This document shows, piece after piece, positions 47,610 through 54,918 of a DNA stretch of 64,000 nt. The notes under the pieces were generated by a model, which was given only the letters and a program-made list of their open reading frames with translations, was not told the DNA's origin and made no database searches. Made by a program: the position numbers and the translations under genes. This DNA comes from Lachnospiraceae bacterium. Lineage in GTDB: Bacteria > Bacillota > Clostridia > Lachnospirales > Lachnospiraceae. The stretch is from contig SVFN01000013.1 of the NCBI GenBank assembly GCA_015056815.1, positions 39,610-103,609 of the forward strand. The letters are read 5' to 3'. Position 1 is the first letter of the stretch, and the number at the start of each line of letters is the position of its first letter.

Positions 47610-50174
47610 TTAGCGGATCACAGCTGTTTTGGGCAATCCTTTTTTCTTCAGTAATTTTTCATACTTCTTTTTTTTCTTTCCCGGTGTCTTTATCACCGCT
47701 TTCGCATGAATTCCCTTAAACGCCTTGCTTCCGACAGTTGCCAGTGCCGCGGTTTTTACATGGATATTCTTTAACTTCTTGTCGTTTGCAAAGGCCTGCT
47801 TCCCGATCGTTGTAACATTTTTCCCGATCACTGCTTTTTTTAATTTCCGGCAGCCGTAAAATGCTTTGTTTCCGATCTTTATGATCTGATCACCGATCGT
47901 AACATTCGTCAGTCTGTTGTCTTTGGCAAATGCATTATCCGCAATTTCCGTAACCACACAGATCTTTCCGTTCAGCACAACCCTGTCCGGGATCTTAACA
48001 TTCCCCTTTTTTACCAGTGGTTTCAGGTACGTCACCTTATTTACGCTTCCTGTGGCACTGACTTTATAAACCGCATTTGTTTTTACATCCTGATATTCCA
48101 CTCCCGCGCAAAGCTGTATGTCCGACGCCTTCCCCGGCACATCCGTTTTGCCGGTGTTTTCCGGTGTCACCGGCGTATCCGGAGTATCCGGCGTATCCGG
48201 AGTGTCCGGCGTATCCGGCGTATCCGGCTGACCCGAAGTGGTCTTTTTCCACTGCGCATAAAGTGTCATGTCTGCTTCCAGATCCAGCCAGTTATCCTCA
48301 TCCCAGGAATATCCCGTGCCATCCGCCTTTGTATTCCAGCCCGTAAATTCATATCCTTCTGCCGCAAATGCACAGGCTTCCACCAAAGCTCCCTCACCGC
48401 TTTTTACCGTCTGTCCTTCCATCTCTCCCAGAATTTCCACATCATTTCCAAGCTGTGCGGCATTTTTGTCATAGCTCAGATAATAACGGTTATGATAATG
48501 ATCGATCAGCTTTGTCAGATTCAGATAATCATTATCCCATTTCGTGTTGCGGCTTCCCTTGCCGTCTACCGCACCGTTTTTCGTAAATCCCGAATAGATT
48601 ACGGTATCCACATAGCGGTAGCCTCCCGTCAGTTCCCCGGAGACCGCATATCCGATGCAGGAACGTCGCCATGTGGAAGAAGTACAATAGTAGTCCATAT
48701 AAGCACCGGTTGTCTTATCTGCATTCCTGTAATAAGGATTCCAAATGATGTGCGGTGCCCAGACCCCGACATGGTCTCCCAGCACATCGCCGTCGTTATA
48801 GCCTGCCCATGCAAACGATTCCGCAAGATTATTCAGAATATCCCCGTATATGGAATCCTGCTTCCAGTTAAACATCCCGGCATCCGGCGTGATCTGCTCC
48901 CATTTCATAAGATCTGCCGATCTGGCAGATGCCAGATGGGAACCGTAAACATAATAGTTGCCGTCTTTGCCTTTGATGATGGAAGGATCGTGCACCATCA
49001 CGCGGGACTTGACCGGTTTTTTGTCTGTTTCCGGATCGTTGCCGTCCGTTTTGGACCCCCACAGCGCTATGTTATTATCTCCGATGGCAGTAAAGGTCAT
49101 AACAGCAGTTGCGTTCTCCGACTCATCCCTCTGCTCAAAAAAGACCCCTTTATAAGTGTCTGATCCACACTTCAGTGTCACATAATCGCAATCCGGTCCT
49201 TCCTTTTTTTCCCAGAAACCGTTCAGGTCTCCGCTAATGTTACCGTTCTCTTTCAGTTCTACTGTTTTGCGAACACACAGCTCGCCCGAATTGCCCGTTC
49301 CATGATCGATCAATTGATACGTCCCGGTCACCTGAGTATTTTTATAATGCGAGATCTTCTCCCCGCTGTATTCATACACCGCTGTCACCGGCCATCCATC
49401 TTCGTTCATAAACTGCTGATGGATACGTACTTCGTGCGGCAGATGTCCCGTCTCCTTCTCATCAAAGCGCTGATGATAGACCAGATATCTCGAACCGTCC
49501 TCATCATACAGTACAGAATTATGCCCTGCCGCATAAAATGCCGGCTGCCCCTCAAACTGATAATTCCCGATCAGTTTGATCCCGTATTTTTCATTCAGGC
49601 CATTTGCCGCAGTCTTTCCGCTGTCTGCCGCATTGTTTCCTTTGGCATCCAGATACGGTCCATAGACGTTTTTCGCGCGAAACAGTCTCATATTATATCC
49701 GCCGTAAGTGGAAAGTCCCCCATAGGTTTCGTAAAGATAATAATAATCGGTTTCTTTATCGTAAATAATAAACGGGCCCTCTCCGGACTGATGGTTTCCT
49801 CCCGCTATATGTGTACCAAAATAACGATCGGTCACATTGCCGCTCTCCTCCTGTATCCCGTCCTGTCCCGGATAGATCACCTCTCCCGTTTCCCTGTCCA
49901 GGGGAAGAAGAAACAATCCTCCCGACCACGAACCGTATACCATATACAGCTCTTCATTTTTGTCAAAAAAAACAGTGGGGTCGATCGCATTCGGTGCATA
50001 CCAGTGGTTCCAGTCATCATTTGTAAACCATTTGTCACTTACCTGTTCAAACCCGTTTCCATGTGTTTGCGCATTTTCTTCCTCTGCATAGACAACCCCG
50101 GGCTGTATCGCCGATGCCATCATGGCCGTTGTCATCCACGCCGCAAGAATACGCGTAATCTTACCTTTCTTCAT
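47610..50174 (-). CDS. Secreted GH43 endo-arabinanase-like protein, catalytic domain circularly permuted
   Basis: 854 residues from ATG 50174; ATG 50180 is also in frame but only 3 nt after AAGGG. A signal peptide leads into what is normally the second half of an arabinanase: YAPNAIDPTVFFD (D65), GSWSGGLFLL, GEGPFIIYD (E132) and AAGHNSVLYD (H218). An arabinanase C-terminal beta-sandwich follows at about 245-380 (VRIHQQFMNEDGWPV, KGVFFEQRDE, FTAIGDNN). Then comes the normal first half: VMVHDPSIIKGKDGNYYVYG (D396), AWAGYNDG, VWAPHIIWNP, YSGFTKNGA. All catalytic-type residues exist but in swapped order. An InlB-like repeat, a PDT linker and LRR_5 repeats with the AVIKTPGKKKK tail end it. Probable target is arabinan of pectin. 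Confidence 0.85.
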   Translation of the reverse strand: MKKGKITRILAAWMTTAMMASAIQPGVVYAEEENAQTHGNGFEQVSDKWFTNDDWNHWYAPNAIDPTVFFDKNEELYMVYGSWSGGLFLLPLDRETGEVIYPGQDGIQEESGNVTDRYFGTHIAGGNHQSGEGPFIIYDKETDYYYLYETYGGLSTYGGYNMRLFRAKNVYGPYLDAKGNNAADSGKTAANGLNEKYGIKLIGNYQFEGQPAFYAAGHNSVLYDEDGSRYLVYHQRFDEKETGHLPHEVRIHQQFMNEDGWPVTAVYEYSGEKISHYKNTQVTGTYQLIDHGTGNSGELCVRKTVELKENGNISGDLNGFWEKKEGPDCDYVTLKCGSDTYKGVFFEQRDESENATAVMTFTAIGDNNIALWGSKTDGNDPETDKKPVKSRVMVHDPSIIKGKDGNYYVYGSHLASARSADLMKWEQITPDAGMFNWKQDSIYGDILNNLAESFAWAGYNDGDVLGDHVGVWAPHIIWNPYYRNADKTTGAYMDYYCTSSTWRRSCIGYAVSGELTGGYRYVDTVIYSGFTKNGAVDGKGSRNTKWDNDYLNLTKLIDHYHNRYYLSYDKNAAQLGNDVEILGEMEGQTVKSGEGALVEACAFAAEGYEFTGWNTKADGTGYSWDEDNWLDLEADMTLYAQWKKTTSGQPDTPDTPDTPDTPDTPDTPVTPENTGKTDVPGKASDIQLCAGVEYQDVKTNAVYKVSATGSVNKVTYLKPLVKKGNVKIPDRVVLNGKICVVTEIADNAFAKDNRLTNVTIGDQIIKIGNKAFYGCRKLKKAVIGKNVTTIGKQAFANDKKLKNIHVKTAALATVGSKAFKGIHAKAVIKTPGKKKKKYEKLLKKKGLPKTAVIR
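48172..48225. repeat. Six 9-bp tandem repeats encoding a (P-D-T)n linker
   Basis: Six units of the type GGMGTRTCC encode repeated Pro-Asp-Thr in the GH43 protein, a stiff spacer between the InlB-like and LRR_5 parts. Short identical units make length change by slippage likely. Confidence 0.9.
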
Positions 50175-50350
50175 GATCATTTTCCCTTCTTTTTACGTTC
50201 TGTATCCGTACCGTCGGCCGTATGGACACAGTGCACTTCCCATGCATCCTTTTCATGCACTGCCTGTCGGACCGATTTGCGGATACTGCCCATTTTTGCG
50301 GATCGTTCCCTGTTCCGGTACGGGACCGTTTCCCCAAAAACATCATTAAA

Positions 50351-50379
50351 AGTATATCGTCTGGTCTGTTAATAGTAAA
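50351..50379 (-). promoter_or_regulatory. Probable promoter of the GH43 gene
   Basis: On the minus strand TTTACT (50379-50374) and TATACT (50356-50351) are 17 nt apart, about 175 nt upstream of the start codon. Confidence 0.55.
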
Positions 50380-50458
50380 CCCTTTGGCAATCCGGCCGGT
50401 ACGAATCGGCATTTTACACAATAGGCACCGCTTATTATTAGTGAACTTTCCGGACAGC

Positions 50459-50489
50459 AAAAAGCCGGCTTCCAGCGAAACCGGCTTTT
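50459..50489 (-). terminator. Terminator of the DUF1858 gene
   Basis: AAAAGCCGG and CCGGCTTTT form a perfect 9-bp stem; on the minus strand it ends in GGCTTTTTGC, about 45 nt after the stop at 50532. Confidence 0.85.
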
Positions 50490-50531
50490 CAAAAATCTTT
50501 ATGAGCGAAGTACTGTCACCGCTCTCGTATC

Positions 50532-50723
50532 TTAGCGGTTGGCGATCGCCTTCATCAGCTCGTCCACATCAATGCCATGAACCATAGCTGCTTCCTCAAG
50601 AGTCTCGCCCTGTGATGCCGGGCAGCCAAGGCAATGCATGCCTGCTCCCATTAAGACCGGTGCCACGTCCGGTGCACTTGTAAGGATCTCTCCGATCGTC
50701 ATGTCCTTTGTGATCTCTGCCAT
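50532..50723 (-). CDS. DUF1858 protein with CxxC motif
   Basis: 63 residues from ATG 50723 ([14 protein letters not shown]), GGAGG 8 nt upstream. The chain is the complete DUF1858 domain: [20 protein letters not shown] with the C-L-G-C pair, then [19 protein letters not shown]. Such proteins bind iron-sulfur or haem-type ligands in hybrid-cluster and ScdA/RIC-like systems; function as a stand-alone protein is not established. It is divergent from pflB, sharing a 293-bp gap, which hints at a link to anaerobic or redox control. Confidence 0.88.
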   Translation of the reverse strand: MAEITKDMTIGEILTSAPDVAPVLMGAGMHCLGCPASQGETLEEAAMVHGIDVDELMKAIANR

Positions 50724-50902
50724 CTTTCTAACCTCCATATTTCATGCGTTAACCGCTGTATCATTGTTTTACAGTATACCCTTATCCCTCTCTTTTCGCA
50801 ACCTGCTTTTTCGGTTTTATAAAAAATTTATATATGGCATGTTTTTGAACAAATTATGACAATAATCATCTCTTTTGTACCAAAAAAAAAACATTGCCTT
50901 CC

Positions 50903-50932
50903 TTGACTTGTATACAAAGTATACCTTATAAT
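50903..50932 (+). promoter_or_regulatory. pflB promoter with TTGTATACAA operator in the spacer
   Basis: TTGACT (50903-50908) and a perfect TATAAT (50927-50932) are 18 nt apart. TTGTATACAA (50908-50917) overlaps the -35 box and is followed by AGTATAC, so a protein bound there would block polymerase. The same palindrome lies before pflA and at 21810. Confidence 0.75.
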
Positions 50933-50958
50933 ATGAGTCATAGCTTTATGCGTTACTG

Positions 50959-50974
50959 ACGGTCATTCGACCGT
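50959..50974 (+). promoter_or_regulatory. 5'-UTR hairpin of pflB
   Basis: ACGGTC and GACCGT pair perfectly around ATTC about 20-25 nt into the expected transcript. A 5'-proximal stem of this kind often protects an abundant mRNA; that role is inferred. Confidence 0.5.
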
Positions 50975-51016
50975 TTAACAAATCACAACAAATTTTTAAT
51001 AGGAGGCTTTTTCAAA

Positions 51017-53059
51017 ATGAGACCAGAATGGAAAGATTTTGTAGGCGGCAAATGGGAGAACGAGATCAACGTTCGTGACTTCATCCAGAAGAATTACACT
51101 CCCTATGAAGGTGACGAGTCCTTCTTGGCAGGACCTACACAGAACACAACAGACTTATGGAACATGGTTCTTGACTTACAGAAGCAGGAGCGTGAGGCAG
51201 GCGGAGTTCTTGATATGGATACCAAGGTTATCTCTACCATCACTTCACATGGTCCCGGATATCTTGACAAATCCAAAGAGACTATCGTAGGTTTCCAGAC
51301 AGACAAGCCTTTCAAGCGTTCTATGCAGCCTTACGGCGGTATCCGTATGGCAGAGAAAGCTTGCTCAGACAACGGTTACACAGTTGATCCTGAGATCAGC
51401 GAGTTCTTCTCCGTACATCGCAAAACACACAATGCAGGATGTTTCGATGCTTACAATCCTGAGATGAGAGCTTGCCGTTCCGCTCACGTTATCACAGGTC
51501 TTCCGGATGCTTACGGACGTGGACGTATCATCGGTGACTACAGACGTGTCGCTTTATACGGTATCGACAGACTGATCGAGGATAAGCAGGCTCAGAAGGA
51601 GTCTACAGGACGCGTTATGACAGATGATGTAATCCGTCTTCGCGAAGAGCTTTCCGAGCAGATCACAGCTCTTAAGATGATGAAAGAGATGGCTGCTTCT
51701 TACGGTTGCGATATCTCTAAACCTGCTACAAACGTACAGGAAGCTATTCAGGCTACTTACTTCGGATATCTTTGTGCTGTTAAAGAGCAGAACGGTGCTG
51801 CTATGTCTCTTGGACGTACTTCTACTTTCATCGACTGCTACGCAGAGAGAGATCTGAAGAACGGTACATTCACAGAGGAGCAGATCCAGGAGTTCGTTGA
51901 TCACTTTATCATGAAATTACGTTGCGTTAAATTCGCTCGTACACCTGAGTACAATCAGATCTTCGCCGGCGATCCGGTATGGGTTACAGAGTCTCTCGGT
52001 GGTGTTGGTGTTGACGGACGTCCGATGGTAACAAAGACTTCTTTCCGTTACTTAAATACACTGAACAACTTAGGTGCAGCTCCGGAGCCGAACTTAACAG
52101 TTCTCTGGTCTACCAGACTTCCGGAAGCATGGAAGAAATTCTGTGCTAAGATGTCTATCAAGACTTCTTCCATCCAGTACGAGAACGATGACCTTATGAG
52201 AGTTACTCATGGTGATGACTACGGTATCGCTTGTTGTGTATCTTCTATGGTTATCGGTAAGCAGATGCAGTTCTTCGGTGCTCGTGCTAACTTAGCTAAG
52301 TGCTTACTGTACTCTATGAACGGTGGTGTAGATGAAGTTACCAAGAAACAGGTTGGACCGAAATATCAGCCGATCGCAGGTGACGGCCCGCTCGATTATG
52401 ATGATGTTATGAGCAAGTTCACAGACATGATGGAGTGGCTGGCAGATGTTTATGTAAACACACTGAACGTTATCCACTATATGCATGACAAATACTGCTA
52501 TGAAAGAGCTCAGATGGCTTTACATGACAGAGACGTTTTAAGATACTTTGCAACAGGTATCGCAGGACTTTCTGTTGTAGCTGACTCTTTATCCGCTATC
52601 AAATATGCTAAGGTTACTCCTATCCGTGATGAAGACGGCATCATCGTTGACTTCAAGACAGAAGGTGAGTTCCCGAAATACGGTAATGATGATGATCGTG
52701 TAGATACGATCGCTCATGACTTAGTAGAGACCTTCATGAAGATGATCAGAAGACATCACACATACCGTGATTCCTTCCCTACAATGTCCGTACTTACCAT
52801 TACTTCTAACGTTACTTATGGTAAAGCTACCGGTAACACACCTGACGGACGTAAGAAAGGACAGCCTTTTGCTCCCGGTGCTAACCCGATGCACGGACGC
52901 GATACCAAGGGTGCTGTTGCTTCCCTTTCTTCTGTATCTAAGCTTCCGTTCGAGTTCGCTCAGGATGGTATTTCCAATACCTTCACAATCATCCCCGGAG
53001 CACTCGGTAAAGAGGATCAGGTATTTGCAGGTGACATTGAAGTAGATCTTGGCAAATAA
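51017..53059 (+). CDS. pflB: Pyruvate formate-lyase core subunit lacking the glycyl-radical domain
   Basis: 680 residues; AGGAGG lies 9-10 nt before the ATG. The core matches E. coli PflB throughout: [29 protein letters not shown], the catalytic cysteine pair in [35 protein letters not shown], and [20 protein letters not shown]. It ends at [20 protein letters not shown] and a stop, where E. coli PflB (759 residues) continues into the C-terminal radical domain with RVSGYAV. That domain is encoded separately at 53380. The protein would convert pyruvate and CoA to acetyl-CoA and formate only with a radical supplied in trans. Codon use is highly biased, as in abundant proteins. Confidence 0.95.
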   Translation: MRPEWKDFVGGKWENEINVRDFIQKNYTPYEGDESFLAGPTQNTTDLWNMVLDLQKQEREAGGVLDMDTKVISTITSHGPGYLDKSKETIVGFQTDKPFKRSMQPYGGIRMAEKACSDNGYTVDPEISEFFSVHRKTHNAGCFDAYNPEMRACRSAHVITGLPDAYGRGRIIGDYRRVALYGIDRLIEDKQAQKESTGRVMTDDVIRLREELSEQITALKMMKEMAASYGCDISKPATNVQEAIQATYFGYLCAVKEQNGAAMSLGRTSTFIDCYAERDLKNGTFTEEQIQEFVDHFIMKLRCVKFARTPEYNQIFAGDPVWVTESLGGVGVDGRPMVTKTSFRYLNTLNNLGAAPEPNLTVLWSTRLPEAWKKFCAKMSIKTSSIQYENDDLMRVTHGDDYGIACCVSSMVIGKQMQFFGARANLAKCLLYSMNGGVDEVTKKQVGPKYQPIAGDGPLDYDDVMSKFTDMMEWLADVYVNTLNVIHYMHDKYCYERAQMALHDRDVLRYFATGIAGLSVVADSLSAIKYAKVTPIRDEDGIIVDFKTEGEFPKYGNDDDRVDTIAHDLVETFMKMIRRHHTYRDSFPTMSVLTITSNVTYGKATGNTPDGRKKGQPFAPGANPMHGRDTKGAVASLSSVSKLPFEFAQDGISNTFTIIPGALGKEDQVFAGDIEVDLGK

Positions 53060-53078
53060 TTATGATGAATATTCCCTG

Positions 53079-53106
53079 CTGACAGGCGTATCCATACGTC
53101 TGTCAG
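53079..53106 (+). promoter_or_regulatory. Long intercistronic hairpin after pflB
   Basis: CTGACAG-GCGTAT pairs with ATACGT-CTGTCAG around CC, a 13-bp stem with one G-T pair, 20 nt after the pflB stop and before the ribosome site of the 71-residue gene. It lacks a T-run, so it is more likely an RNA processing or stability element that sets core-to-activator ratio. Confidence 0.75.
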
Positions 53107-53133
53107 GGGTTTCAATTGGTGGAGGTGATTCCA

Positions 53134-53349
53134 ATGAATGAAAAAATGAACGAAGACCAGATGATCGAAGATCTGATCAAACAGTTAGACGGCGGTATGT
53201 CAAAGGGCGTTGGACATGTAAATGTGGATGTAGACGAGAATGTTACCGGTTCTAAGAATGTAGAGACCATGGGATGCACCGACTGCTCCCGCACTCCTCT
53301 TGCCTGCAGTGTACCGACACTTCACCAAGGATTGGACGATTACGAATAA
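53134..53349 (+). CDS. Glycyl-radical-domain-like small protein with a three-cysteine tail
   Basis: 71 residues from ATG 53134 (MNEKMNEDQM), GGAGG 8 nt upstream. DLIKQLDGGMSKGVGHVNVD (13-32) aligns with [20 protein letters not shown] of the radical-domain protein encoded next, so the two share the opening of the PFL C-terminal domain. Past VDVDEN the homology stops: there is no [13 protein letters not shown] loop. Instead TMGCTDCSRTPLACSVP holds C48, C51 and C58. The protein therefore cannot carry the glycyl radical but could bind a metal or cluster, or dock on PflB or PflA. I know of no described family with this layout. Confidence 0.85.
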   Translation: MNEKMNEDQMIEDLIKQLDGGMSKGVGHVNVDVDENVTGSKNVETMGCTDCSRTPLACSVPTLHQGLDDYE

Positions 53350-53379
53350 TGAATGATTTTATTAGGAGGTTAGAGAATC

Positions 53380-53622
53380 ATGGCAGAGAGTCAGGCTCAG
53401 GTAAATAACTTAGTAAACTTATTAGATGGATACGCAACAAAAGGCGGTCATCATCTTAATGTAAATGTATTAAACAGAGAGACTTTAATAGATGCTCAGA
53501 AGAACCCTGAGAAGTATCCGCAGCTTACCATCCGTGTTTCCGGATATGCTGTAAACTTCATCAAATTAACTCCCGAGCAGCAGGCAGACGTTATCTCTCG
53601 TACATTCCACGAGGCTATTTAA
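53380..53622 (+). CDS. Stand-alone glycyl-radical domain of pyruvate formate-lyase
   Basis: 80 residues; AGGAGG lies 10 nt upstream. [39 protein letters not shown] and [18 protein letters not shown] match the last 75 residues of E. coli PflB almost throughout; G55 in RVSGYAV is the radical glycine. E. coli GrcA/YfiD is a separate copy that repairs oxygen-cut PFL, but there the main PflB keeps its own domain. Here no other copy exists in the window, so this is expected to be an obligatory subunit. It is co-transcribed with pflB, ahead of a terminator. Confidence 0.95.
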   Translation: MAESQAQVNNLVNLLDGYATKGGHHLNVNVLNRETLIDAQKNPEKYPQLTIRVSGYAVNFIKLTPEQQADVISRTFHEAI

Positions 53623-53641
53623 TAACGTATTAAGGTTTCAG

Positions 53642-53671
53642 CACCCGAACCGTTTGGTTCGGGTGTTTTTT
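53642..53671 (+). terminator. Terminator of the pflB operon
   Basis: CACCCGAACC and GGTTCGGGTG pair perfectly around GTTT, followed by TTTTTTG. It separates the three-gene pflB unit from pflA. Confidence 0.93.
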
Positions 53672-53692
53672 GTTCCATTCCTCACAAATTTC

Positions 53693-53702
53693 TTGTATAC
53701 AA
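53693..53702. promoter_or_regulatory. TTGTATACAA operator-like palindrome before pflA
   Basis: Perfect match to the palindromes at 50908 and 21810. It overlaps a possible -35 (TTGTAT) for a -10 TACACT at 53717-53722, 58 nt upstream of the pflA start. Confidence 0.6.
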
Positions 53703-53760
53703 CAGATAGGATATGATACACTAAAGTATAAGCAAATCCAAAAGAAAAGAGGTAACTACT

Positions 53761-54528
53761 ATGAGTGGAAGAATACATTCTTTGGAAAGTTTTGGCACAG
53801 TTGACGGTCCCGGGGTCCGTTTTGTTGTGTTTGTACAGGGATGTCCCATGCGATGTGCCTACTGTCATAATCCCGACACCTGGAGCATGGTGGGCGGTAC
53901 AGAAATGGAAGCGTCAGAGATCATTGAACAGTATGAGCGCAATAAAGGATTTTATAAAGGCGGCGGCATCACTGTCACCGGAGGCGAACCACTGATGCAG
54001 GTAGATTTTTTGATTGAACTTTTTACACTTGCGAAGGAAAAAGGCATACACACTTGTATTGACACCTCAGGCATCGCATTTAAACCCGATAATAAGGCAT
54101 TTGTCGAGAAACTGGACAAACTTATGCCTCTCACGGATCTGGTGATGCTTGACATCAAGCACATTGATCCCGAAAAGCATAAAGAGCTTACTTCACAGCC
54201 AAATGACGGCATACTTGCTTTTGCTGCCTATCTGGATGAGAAAGGTATTGATATGTGGATACGTCACGTTGTTGTTCCGGGGATCACAGACGATGATAAG
54301 TATCTTTTCGAACTGGGCTATTTTATCGGTCAATTCTCTAATCTGAAAGCGCTGGATGTACTTCCTTACCACACAATGGGGACGGTAAAATATGAAAAGC
54401 TCGGCATGGAATACAAATTAAAGGATGTTCCTGCCATGGATAAGAAGAAAGTCATCGAGAAGAAACAGGTGATCTTAGACGGAATCAAAAAACGACGTGC
54501 CGAGAAGGAAGAAAAAGATCCTTCCTGA
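53761..54528 (+). CDS. pflA: Pyruvate formate-lyase activating enzyme
   Basis: 255 residues of the radical SAM superfamily. The cluster ligands are C28, C32 and C35 in GCPMRCAYCHNP, and GGITVTGGEPLMQ is the SAM-binding GGE region. HSLESFGTVDGPGVRFVVF is typical of PflA. There are no extra ferredoxin domains, as for true PFL activases. It removes a hydrogen atom from the glycine of the radical domain, here G55 of the separate 80-residue protein, which may itself be the bound substrate. It has its own promoter region with the shared palindrome. Confidence 0.96.
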   Translation: MSGRIHSLESFGTVDGPGVRFVVFVQGCPMRCAYCHNPDTWSMVGGTEMEASEIIEQYERNKGFYKGGGITVTGGEPLMQVDFLIELFTLAKEKGIHTCIDTSGIAFKPDNKAFVEKLDKLMPLTDLVMLDIKHIDPEKHKELTSQPNDGILAFAAYLDEKGIDMWIRHVVVPGITDDDKYLFELGYFIGQFSNLKALDVLPYHTMGTVKYEKLGMEYKLKDVPAMDKKKVIEKKQVILDGIKKRRAEKEEKDPS

Positions 54529-54561
54529 GATTTAAGCTGATCTCATTTTATTTTTATCATA

Positions 54562-54591
54562 AAAAAGAGGCTGTATAAACAGCCTCTTTTT
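54562..54591. terminator. Bidirectional terminator between pflA and the ferredoxin gene
   Basis: AAAAGAGGCTGT and ACAGCCTCTTTT pair around ATAA, with A-runs before and T-runs after, so it works on both strands for the convergent genes. Confidence 0.93.
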
Positions 54592-54632
54592 ACATATACT
54601 TACTAACTGTCAGACAGTTATGCCGTTCAGGA

Positions 54633-54803
54633 TCAACCCTGCTCGATAGAAGCAGTCGGGCAAGCACCTGCGCAAGAACCGCAATCAATACACTTGTCAG
54701 CATCGATCTCAAACTTGCCATCTCCCATGCTGATAGCGCCAACAGGACACTGTCCCTCACAAGCTCCACAAGCTACACAACCATCGTTAATTACGTATGC
54801 CAT
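54633..54803 (-). CDS. 2[4Fe-4S] clostridial-type ferredoxin
   Basis: 56 residues: MAYVINDGCVACGACEGQCP, then VGAISMGDGKF, then CIDCGSCAGACPTASIEQG. Two CxxCxxCxxxCP motifs bind two low-potential clusters. AAAGGAGG lies 8-9 nt before ATG 54803. Convergent with pflA. It is a likely general electron carrier; pflA needs one electron per activation, and a ferredoxin or flavodoxin can give it, so a functional link is possible but not shown. Confidence 0.95.
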   Translation of the reverse strand: MAYVINDGCVACGACEGQCPVGAISMGDGKFEIDADKCIDCGSCAGACPTASIEQG

Positions 54804-54860
54804 AATTTAAGTCCTCCTTTAAGGTTATTTATTGATAATCTGTATCAACTGACTACGTCT

Positions 54861-54889
54861 ATTGTAATACAAATCAGTCACAAAAACAA
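54861..54889 (-). promoter_or_regulatory. Promoter of the ferredoxin gene
   Basis: On the minus strand TTGTTT (54889-54884) and TACAAT (54866-54861) are 17 nt apart, about 58 nt before the start codon. Confidence 0.65.
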
Positions 54890-54918
54890 GTGAAATCTCG
54901 AAACTTGGCAACCGAAAT

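Larger units (their letters stand above)
50175..50531. other. Intergenic region of 357 bp
   Basis: Holds the GH43 promoter (50351-50379), a long GH43 leader of about 170 nt with no clear conserved structure, and the terminator of the DUF1858 gene (50459-50489). No coding frame is supported. Confidence 0.6.

Noticed and set aside
49302..50372. 356-residue plus-strand frame opposite the GH43 gene
   Set aside because: Antisense to a gene with conserved GH43 motifs, and no ribosome site or domain.
50903..50932. Rex (NADH-sensing) operator at pflB
   Set aside because: The Rex pattern TTGTGAAN4TTCACAA is absent. TTGTATACAA fits the GntR pattern better.
53079..53106. Terminator of pflB
   Set aside because: The stem is strong but has no T-tract, and the true terminator lies after the radical-domain gene at 53642.
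53134..53349. Frameshifted remains of the PflB C-terminus
   Set aside because: It has its own ribosome site and intact frame, carries an N-terminal copy of the domain start, and a complete radical domain follows as another gene, so simple decay does not explain it.
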